Source of the DNA: Salticus scenicus
Taxonomy: Eukaryota > Arthropoda > Arachnida > Araneae > Salticidae
Assembly: GCA_963930645.1 (NCBI GenBank)
Contig: CAWVNO010000536.1
Span: 186,001-250,000 of the forward strand
Length of the DNA: 64,000 nt
Direction of reading: 5' to 3'
In this document: positions 55,367 through 64,000 of the stretch, piece after piece
Layout of the letters: each line of letters opens with the position of its first letter
Position numbering within the stretch: position 1 is the stretch's first letter
Program-made: the position numbers and the translations under genes
The notes under the pieces: model-generated
Told to the model about the DNA's origin: nothing
The model's input: only the letters and a program-made list of their open reading frames with translations
The model's database searches: none

Positions 55367-57603
55367 CAGTCGGGGAAAAAAAAAACGCAGCACTCGATGT
55401 AACTCCGCTGCTAATCAATGCACAAAAATGTAATAGGTATCATTCGACGGGGAATTGAGAGTAGATTCAGAAAATGAACGGAAATTTTGAATTGGGGGTC
55501 GTCTACATATTAAAACGCGCACCAACTTTGATTTTTTCAATGGTAATGCCCCATTTTTATTTTATATTTGAATTCCTGGGATCGCGACAATGCGAAAAAG
55601 TATATTGGTTGTATATTTTGCTTATTTTTTCACGGAGTTATAAGCGTTCAAAGTTTGAAGGTGCTAATGTTAAATTCATATTTCAAAGTTTTATTAATAT
55701 CTTCACAAAAAATAACTTGATCGATATAATTCTTTTTTTACGAGATACAATGAAGAAACCCAAACATAATCCATCATTACTTTTGATTCTGAAAATTATT
55801 TTTAATTCTGAAAAATATTAATAAATTCATATTCATAAAAATTATGAATTATGACCTATATTAATTTTTACATAAAATGAATCCTAATGCTGAAAAATAT
55901 GGGTGTGCAAATTTGCAGCTCATTCCAGTTATTAGTTTTCAAGATATAAATAAATCTTTCTTTTGGAGTGGTTTAGGGGGCCGTCTCTTAAAAATTTATG
56001 AATGAGATAACGAAGCAAATCTTAAAAAATAACGGAGAAAATTGAACAAAATATTTTTATTTTTTATTTAAGGGTCAAATTATATAACAACAACTTCAAA
56101 TGCAAAGAAATGAAACAAAAATGTTGATTTTTAGACATTTGTGTTAGTATCAAGAATTCCTGTTTTCTAAAGCCCCGCCTTTTATGGTTTTCAAAACAAA
56201 ACAATACAGAAACGAAAAGTGAATGTGACTTTGAGTATTCGTGTTAAACCCTTATTTTACATTGACAAAAATATACACAAGTGGTATTTACTTCATCGAT
56301 TACTGGTGATAAATTTAGAAGCCTTTACACGAACACTAGAAGAAAAAAATTAACAAATAGGCGGGGTTTACTGTTTGAAATACTCTCAAAATATTTCAAA
56401 ACAAATTTTCTGTACCACAATTATATTACAGATGGATATACATTATAACTATATTCTTTCTAATTAATATATTTCTATCCATAGTATATTTTATTGCAAA
56501 AAATATGAACACTGGGCACATGCTTAAGAAATAAGTAACACACAAATTACGAAAGTAACGCCCACTGTCATTGTTACAGATTTTCAAATGATGTTAATCT
56601 ACGTCAGTAGTCGCGAAAGCGTTAATTAAGAAATTATATTTTCATAGAAATTATAAAACAAATCGTACAGTTCCAAAGAGTTCAACTGGCCCAAAACTGG
56701 TAAGTGCTATTAAAATTGTTTAATATTTACTTTATGAAACCTTACAATAATTTATCCGAAAGGATTTAGTTTATGCGTTGTTGTATATATATATATATAG
56801 CTATATTATTTTAGTTTGTATATTATGTTACACGTACGAAAGAAAATATAAGCTTTATTGGTGATCAGTATATCCATGATAGATACTTTTTAATTGAAAA
56901 ATATTGCACTTTTATAAAAAGTATTGTCTGACCAATCGTAAGTGTAATGTATTTAAATATACCTAAAATTATCTAAAAAAGTACTAAAGTATATACATAT
57001 CCAAAAAACTAAATTCATGATAATAACAGTGATGGAACACGGGCGCAGAATTCATACCGGAATCTGTTTAAGAAATTTCAATAGCTATAATATCGTTGAT
57101 CTAAGAGGTAGAAAATTTTCTTACATTCATAGTGGTATGAATTCTGCGCCCGTGTTCCATCCCTGTAATAAAGATACCGCAAAGGTGTTAATATTTTTAT
57201 TTCTTTTTATAACTCTTTTTTTCTTGAAATATTTCCGGTGTGAAACAGTATAATTTTGTCTAGTTTTTGTAGGATCTTAATTTTATTTTTCTATATTTAG
57301 AGATAGCCCCCTAACACATTTTTGATCATAACTCTATGAATACTAAAGATAAAGTATACAAATAGTGTTCTTTTCCGCACTGCCAGACTCTCAGAAATTC
57401 GAATATGAAGTCAAAATTGGGTGTTGCTATTGAAAAAATCAAAGTTGGCGCTCATTTTAATATGTAGATGATCCCTAATTAAAAATTCGACGACATTTTC
57501 AGAAAGTGCATTTCATTTCCTGTTGAATGGTGTCTATTAAATTTTTCTGCGTCAATTAATAACGAAATACCTTCAAGCGCTGCGTTTTTTTTTCCCCCGA
57601 CTG
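55367..57603. mobile_element. Tc1-type element with about 300-bp TIRs and no transposase, 2.24 kb
   Basis: The ends read CAGTCGGGGAAAAAAAAAAC on the left and CAGTCGGGGGAAAAAAAAAC on the other strand at the right, with TA on both sides (55365-55366 and 57604-57605). Similarity between the arms continues for about 300 bp (for example ACTTTGATTTTTTCAATGG against ACTTTGATTTTTTCAATAG). The interior has no transposase; it holds the 139-bp MITE (57027-57165) and a foldback-like pair at 56155-56380. The open frame 55474-55821 lies in the left TIR and is not a gene. Confidence 0.85.
57027..57165 (+). mobile_element. 139-bp MITE, copy 3, with 6-bp target duplication
   Basis: Same orientation as copy 1, with one changed base in the left end (CAGTGATGG). 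Flanked by TAATAA at 57021-57026 and 57166-57171. It lies inside the 2.2 kb Tc1-type element, so it is younger than that element. Confidence 0.92.
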
Positions 57604-58740
57604 TACATAATATAGAAAAGCATATAACATACCACATTCATGCCATTCTATAAATTAGAAACACTTTATTAAATCTTGTAATGTAGGATCTTTTCTCCTC
57701 AAATCTCAATCCATTTAGTTTGCTGTAATGAAAAATCGAAGAAATTTTGCTACATGCACTATTATTTGTTAGGTATAACGTAGCTGTTCTATAATTTTAA
57801 TTTTTTTCCGTAGCACCTTTTCCCGCCCTTTTTTCACCCCTCTTCATTAACAATGAAAACTTTTCCTATGTGTAGTGATTCAATAAGAAAATTGCCCTTC
57901 AAGAAAAATAATGTGAAATAAACTAGCTTCTACTAACGGCATTCCAAAATAAATTAAAGTATTGATATATGTGGCTATCAAGCTTTAATGAAACTCGGTA
58001 ATTAATGTATATTTTACATCATGCAACTGAAGCTTATATGCGAGGCTAACACCCCGATCACAGTCAGAGAAACTTTAATAAATAATATTTTTAAATGTAT
58101 TTTTACGTGAGCAAAATCTATAAATCTCAACTGAAGCTAAAGCAAATGCTTAGGTAATTTATTAAAAAGAATTAAATAATAGATTTTTGTGTGTTTCTTA
58201 AAAATATGTTTGAGTTGGATTTTGCTTTGCGAAAGAAAATAAGTGTCACTTGAAATTATCTTTCTATTAAACCGCTGTCAGACTAGGCAATTTTTCGAAC
58301 AAACAACTTTTTGGATGAAAGGAGAAAAGAGGGTTGTAATTATTGTAGTAAAAGTTACTTGATGAACATGATTTAGTATTTATCATTCTTTTCTTGGCGA
58401 AAATAAATGGTTGGAATGCTGATTTATTCTAACAAAGCTCAAGTTCTGCTTCATTTTATTTAATGATAAGAAGAATGATTTTAGTACTTATAAAATTTAA
58501 TTAAACATTTTTTTTTTTTTTTTTTAATTTTGTGTTTATTTGATAGCCTGGAAATTAATATTATTGTGAATATATTTAAAATAATATCAATATTTTGTTC
58601 ATTAATTTCATTTCAGAATGGATAAAAATTATTCTTCAGAAAATCAATTAATAATTAAGTGTAATTATTGTTTATTTTTTATTAATATCAGTTACAGAAC
58701 CTACATTTAAATAAATATTTTTAAAAGGATACTTCTTTCA
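57604..58740. other. AT-rich spacer with a foldback-family fragment
   Basis: 57820-57970 resembles the foldback family (CCCGCCCTTTTTTCACCCC; CATTCCAAAATAAATTAAAGTATTGATA). Otherwise no feature. Confidence 0.45.
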
Positions 58741-58744
58741 TACA

Positions 58745-58885
58745 GCATTAAGGATAATCCAATACGTAGGACTTGCGGACAATGTAAAACCCAATGGGTA
58801 GGAATTTGAGTCCATGGGTCCAATAGGTAGGGTTTAGAAACAATGCAAAATCCAATGGGTAGGACTTTGGATCCCATGACCCCAC
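58745..58885. repeat. Short tandem repeat of about 50-60 bp, three copies
   Basis: AAT(A/G)C(C)CAAT(G)GGTAGGA(C)TT.. recurs with GGACAATGTAAAACCCAAT and GAAACAATGCAAAATCCAAT. The small minus-strand frame is repeat sequence. Confidence 0.75.
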
Positions 58886-59957
58886 CCATTTTTACGCACC
58901 AGTCATTCAGTTACTATATTACTTATTATATAATATTAACTGGAATACAAAAAAAATTGCTGTACAGATATTAATATAGAGGAGTTTATTTCTTGAAAAT
59001 ATTTTTACTTGCATATTTTTCCCACACGGACATTTTTTTTTTAATTTATTAATTAATAATAATTTATTTTAATTTAATTTTCGCAAAAATAAAATTCAAG
59101 GAGAATCTATCAAAGCTGAAATAGGGCTGATTCGAGAGAATATTTTTTCGAAATTATTAAATATTCAGCCGTTTTTCTTTTTCTTTTTTTTTTTTTTTTA
59201 TCTAAAAAGGATAATTATCTAAATAAAATTAATATACTTTTTATTACTAATAAATAAAGCATGTTAATAGGTGTTTTCTGTATGAAGTTAAAAACAAAAT
59301 ATACAAATCTTTTCGAGGTCACAGGCTCATATATAGCACATGTATACGAATAGACACTGAAGTTTTAAATATAATACTATTTACTTAACTTAGATGCATT
59401 ATTCATCAGTAAAGAAAATACACGGAAAGCAAGTATGAATGAGTCATCGGTGGCTGACACTGAACTTTTCGTTTAGTCCGCGTTGGCATCGGTGGCTGAC
59501 AGTGTAAAATATGATATAAAATTTTATAAATAACATTGTTTTAAGTAAGTACTAAAAAATTATTTAAGATTTATTTAATTTTTATTTGTTATAGGTTTAT
59601 ATCATTGAAATTTCACTATTTAAACATAAAATATTTCTTTTTAATGGATCCATAAAGCAATATCTAAATACGTTTGGGATATATATTTGAACAATAGTGA
59701 TATAAAATTAAGGAAGCACACATTCACACTTTTTTTTTTTTTTCTTTTTTCTTTATTTCTTTATTTCTTTTTTAAGTTTGATGGCTAATTTTTATCATCA
59801 ACTTACTTTTTTTATAAACAGCAAAGTACTAAGATTATGACTCGAGAAATATTTACTTAAACAGAACAGATTTAGGTGTTTATCTTTTAATTATGAATTA
59901 TTTTTAACGCTTCGATGATTTTGCTGCCGACTGTAGCTACTCTAGGTTCCTAAGCAA
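58886..59957. other. AT-rich spacer
   Basis: Contains a direct repeat CATCGGTGGCTGACA near 59437 and 59489. No gene was recognised. Confidence 0.5.
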
Positions 59958-60137
59958 GCAGGTTGGGTGTCTTCCGTAGGAATCTTTCTAAGGGGTCCTA
60001 GCCTGTATTCATACTAGTTTCGGAGAAAACCACGGGAATTTTAGAATAACGAGGTCGACGAGCAGGACCTGGGATCGAACCTGGCACTTCCCATCTACCA
60101 GCTCTGAATGCAGAACCACTCGGTTACTACTGGGGCT
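59958..60137 (-). mobile_element. SINE copy, tail-truncated
   Basis: Same family and orientation as 12200-12429: AAGGGGTCCTAGCC, GTTTCGGAGAAAACCACGG, GACCTGGGATCGAACCTGGC, CCATCTACCAGCTCTGA, GCAGAACCACTCGG in that order. It is more diverged and its tail is missing. Confidence 0.85.
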
Positions 60138-60189
60138 TAAATTTAAAATTAAAGGGAATTTTTTTTAACTGAGCAAGGCATTGAACGAT

Positions 60190-60190
60190 T

Positions 60191-60235
<45 letters not shown>
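60190..60235. repeat. (CA)n(TA)n microsatellite
   Basis: About ten CA followed by about twelve TA dinucleotides. Confidence 0.9.
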
Positions 60236-60482
60236 CTTAAGTTTTACTTTCTAATTTAAATAGTTTTGAAGAAGATACAATTAACACTTATATTTTAATA
60301 GATATGTATGCAAATTTTCTTAATTTGACAACTGTAATAATAATAATAATAAAGCTTCGTAACGTCCCCCTTCCCTTTAAAAAATTAAACATGCTAGTTA
60401 AAGGCGAATATTTCAATAATTTGAATGTATGTATCTTTTTATCGTTTATAATATGAATAGAAAATAGAAAATCTACAATAAA

Positions 60483-60514
<32 letters not shown>

Positions 60515-60918
60515 GCAATTCTAATTAAAAAAAAAAAAAAAAAAAAATTAAAACATCATGATGTAAGAATAAAAAATTCCCATTAAATATGTAAGATTCA
60601 CGTTTTTTTTTTTTTTTTTTTTAAGAAAAATAAATTATTCCTCACAACCCATAAGATACTGTCTAATATTTTTTCAATTAACAGTTTATATCCTTTGTCA
60701 TTTAAACATTAAAATATAAACTTATTTATTGACAAGACATTTTTCTGTGTTTTTCAATATAATTTTATTCCGTGCAATTTGTTTTTATTAAAATTGTAAT
60801 CAATAAAATTATTTTCCATGGTGAGTACACAAGATTTCGTATCTTGTAACTTAATTTTAAAGAAAAAGAAAATCGCTAAAATGGTTCCCACAGACATCCT
60901 AATAGCGCATTTAATCTG

Positions 60919-60949
<31 letters not shown>

Positions 60950-62300
60950 GAAAAATCGATAGCATTGTTTAAATATACCAAAAATTATGCGTTTCAAAAA
61001 TTCGTTAAAAATATTTTTATGATTTCTTTTAAAATATACTCATTAATTTCCCACTTATTCACAAGAAAAGCAATGTTCTTAAATATACAAAAATTTTATT
61101 TTGGTTCACCATTGCTATGACAAATTGTTTTATTTCTTTATGAAATATTTTTTTTTTACACAATATCTACATATAATTGTTGTAGGTACGCCATCTCTTA
61201 TTAAATTTACTTACTTTATACTTTTTGAATAAAGTGTATATTAAAAGCAAAAACTCTGTGTACGTTAAAGTGTAGATTTGTGTATTTTAAAATTTGTCAA
61301 ATTATTTGCTTATTTTGAGCAAAAACGTTGAGTATTTCTATATTTATATAATGTACATTGTATCTTGTCCATTTTTGACAGCAGCTTATACCATCATTAG
61401 AATTGAATTCATTGGTTATTTTATGAAAAGCCTCAGCTGTTTAAGGGCACTGTCCCGAAAGCGTTTAGAAATGACGCGCTAGTATAAAACCTATGTAAAA
61501 TGTCTAGAGAGATTTCTCATTCCCATTTTAATATTTTTGAATTCTGTTTTTTGCACATGATATTTGAGATCAAATCACAGTCCGCCAGTTTAATAAATTT
61601 TTGATTTGTGTTATTGTTTGATTGTGATTTTAACTGCAATTTTGGAAATTTGGAAAACTAGGGTATTGTTCTATTTATAACTTTATAAAAATAAACCCGT
61701 GAAATAGCCTTAAAAATTAAATTGCTCTCGGGAAACCTTAAAGTTCGAAGTTTTCAAATACTTTTTTCCCATAATTTTCACTAATTTCGTAGATCAAAAA
61801 TCTTTCTAGAAATATTGCGAATTTTTGTGAAAATACTGAAAAATTCTTAAAATCTCCGCCTCACATCGGTTCCGCCCTTTCTCTGCTTGATTGATGAGAC
61901 AGTTTCTCTCTCCCCTCAGTGACACTGCAGGTGATTTGTAGTGTGTGAGGGGATGTTCAATTCCTCCCTTTGCCTTTTCAGGCTATGATACATACAATTT
62001 AGAATTTTACTTTTAAAGGTTAAACAAAAGAAAAAAATACTTTATATATTTTAAAAATATAAAGACTTTTTATTTTTTTTTATTTTTTCAGGAGAATGAA
62101 AAAAAAACAATCACAGGCAAAAAAGAAAAGCTAACAAAATAAATAAATAAACAAATAAATTTTATTATACTGGAAATTTAAAAAGAGAAAAATAAAGGTA
62201 TTGGTATCGTTATCAGGAAAAAGTTACCAAAAAAATATTAAATTTTAAATGCTTGAAATTTAAAACGATAAGAAAATTAAGAACAAAAGTTATTTGTCTT
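60236..62300. other. AT-rich spacer without recognised gene
   Basis: Poly-T and poly-A tracts near 60486, 60526, 60604 and 60930. No coding sequence was supported. Confidence 0.5.
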
Positions 62301-64000
62301 TTTACTTTTTTTTTGTTTTCGATAGAAGAAAGTTTTGGATTCGTAAAAATTTTATATTTCTGACTTGCAATGGTTTTGAGATATCCGGAATGTGATTTAT
62401 GTATTTTTAGGAAACGTTTGTCTCTGTGTGTGTGAGAGATAAAAATTTCTTTCCAATTATATCTCAGGAACTATTGCTTAGGTTTACCTGTAAATTTATA
62501 TGTAGTTCAACCTTGACATAAATTAAAGCCTATCAACTTTTTTGTTTTAATCGCTCAACAGGTGACGCTTCTACACAGCAATTTCCACAATATCAGAGAA
62601 GGCAGGAACTACTGCGTAAAATTTGATAAAATTGTATATGCAGGAACTACTGCGTAAAATTTAATAAAATTGTATATGCAGCAACTACTTCGTAAAATTT
62701 GATAAAAATGTATATATTGATGCACTTTGACCTGAGTTAATGCTTATTACATTTGGTGCCAATAGTTCAACAGGTGGCGCTGTTGTAAAGCTAATTCTGA
62801 AATTTTAGGAAAAGCTTTATCTTAGGAACTAACACACACTAATAAACACGTAAACTAAGGCACGTAAACTAAACACGTAAAAGGCAATTCAAATTTTAGA
62901 GTGAAATAATTCGTTCAGTTTTAATGAAAAACCATACATTTTTACTTTTTTTTTCTATATGTATATATAGAGAAAGTATTGGATTCGTGAAAATTTTCGA
63001 ACTACCGTTTTCGATGGATTTACACGTTTTTGGAATTCCTGAATACTATTTGACTGTTTTTAGAAAATGTCTATCTGTCTGTGTCTATCACAAATTTTGT
63101 GGACGCTGTATCTCAAGAACCAATGAACAAAATTTAACCAAACTTGAAATTTAGTTGTACCTGGACATAAACTAGTGGTGTTTAGATTTGGAGGTCAGTC
63201 GTTCAATAGGTTGCGCTGTTAAAGTGTTTATTCTAAATTTTTAACATGGCAGTATAAGACAAAATTTCGTATAAATGTACATATGAGTGTCACTACTTTG
63301 TTCTATATTCTATAGAAAGGAGTATTGGATTCGTAAAAATTTTCGACTTCCGGTTTTTGAAGGAGTTGCACTTTTGAGAGGTCTAGAACACGATTTGACC
63401 ATTTTTAGAAAATGTCTGTCTGTCCATCTTTCTGTATGTGTGTGTGTGTGACCAACATTTTGTGGCCACTATCTCCATAACTACTGCTCAGAATTGTATA
63501 TAAATTTATATGTAGATGTACCCTGACCTAAATTAGCGCCTATCAACTTTTGGTGTAAACTACTCAACAGGTGGCACTGCTATACACCGATTTCCGCAGT
63601 TTAAAGGAAGGCTATATCTCTGGTTTTATTGTGTATAATCAAACAAAACTTGATATATGAGAAGGCCATTAAGAGACATTGCATGCTGCAATTTTAATGC
63701 TTATCGGCCCATTGGGGGCGCTAATATACAGCGATTTTCACAGTTTAAAAAAAAGCTATATCTCAAGAACTACTGCGCAGAATTACATATAAATTTATAT
63801 ATGTAATTCTGCGATGATATATATACACAAATTAGTGCCTGTCAACTTTTGGTGTCAACCGTCAACAGGTGGCGCTGCTCCACAGCGTTTATCGCAATTT
63901 AAGAGGAGGCTATATCTCAGGTTCTATTGCGTATAATCAAACAAAACTTGATATGTAAGAAGGTTATTATGCTGTTGATATGAGATATTATGTTATTTCA
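62301..64000. repeat. Cluster of diverged dispersed repeats, running off the window
   Basis: Two block types alternate. One is GGATTCGTRAAAATTTTCGA, a coloured-noise middle with TGTCTGTCTGTGTGTGTG (near 62335, 62980, 63330). The other is CTATATCTCAAGAACTA, AGTGCCTATCAACTTTTGGTG, CTCAACAGGTGGCGCTGCT (near 62460-62620, 62710-62800, 63530-63600, 63760-63900). The first block is also the start of the repeat at 36640. No coding content. Confidence 0.75.

Noticed and set aside
55474..55821. 115-residue open frame
   Set aside because: It lies in the left TIR of the Tc1-type element and has a related, non-open counterpart in the right TIR.

Overview
The window is eukaryotic, very AT-rich and intron-bearing, and most of its recognisable sequence is transposon debris. 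It most likely comes from an arthropod. I infer a spider, because several features fit together: tandem TIL-domain exons with phase-1 introns, BEL/Pao retroelements with a YVDN reverse transcriptase box, degraded Tc1 transposases and a tRNA-headed SINE. No single sequence proves the species.

Host gene. One gene is supported: the 3' end of a plus-strand gene for a cysteine-rich TIL (trypsin-inhibitor-like) protein. Its last three exons are at 7355-7537, 11604-11783 and 14242-14270. All internal junctions are phase 1, and two AATAAA signals follow. Earlier exons are not in the window. The intron before the first visible exon holds a decayed minus-strand Ty3/gypsy element (2753-7295) whose LTR ends 59 bp before the exon. 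The next intron holds two decayed Tc1 transposase copies in opposite orientation, opened by a 1.3 kb TA-flanked element and a 320 bp CACTG element. The last intron holds a complete SINE with 15-bp target duplications.

14.4-23.4 kb. A 380 bp inverted-repeat element lies just behind the gene. It is followed by a 3.6 kb satellite-like array (about 600-bp units with a local 175-bp expansion), two inverted-repeat remnants and a 954 bp mariner-like element with a decayed transposase.

23.4-36.6 kb. A plus-strand BEL/Pao retrotransposon with both LTRs is split inside its integrase by a younger minus-strand BEL/Pao element with two nearly identical LTRs. The 5-bp duplication CTCCA flanks the younger element, and removing it rejoins the older integrase frame. 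Two small elements (118 bp and 139 bp) also sit in the older element. The older copy is dead: it has stops, frameshifts and changed catalytic residues. The younger one keeps an intact RNase H/integrase frame but has a broken gag and reverse transcriptase.

36.6-64 kb. No host gene was recognised. This stretch holds tandem arrays (about 174, 420 and 122 bp periods), foldback elements, a 1.3 kb hAT-like element, a 2.2 kb Tc1-type element with TIRs of about 300 bp, degraded SINE copies and long homopolymers. One decayed coding-like stretch of unknown identity lies at 49.6-50.3 kb on the minus strand. The most distinctive family is a 139-bp inverted-repeat element present three times, each copy exactly 139 bp and each flanked by a perfect 6-bp target duplication.
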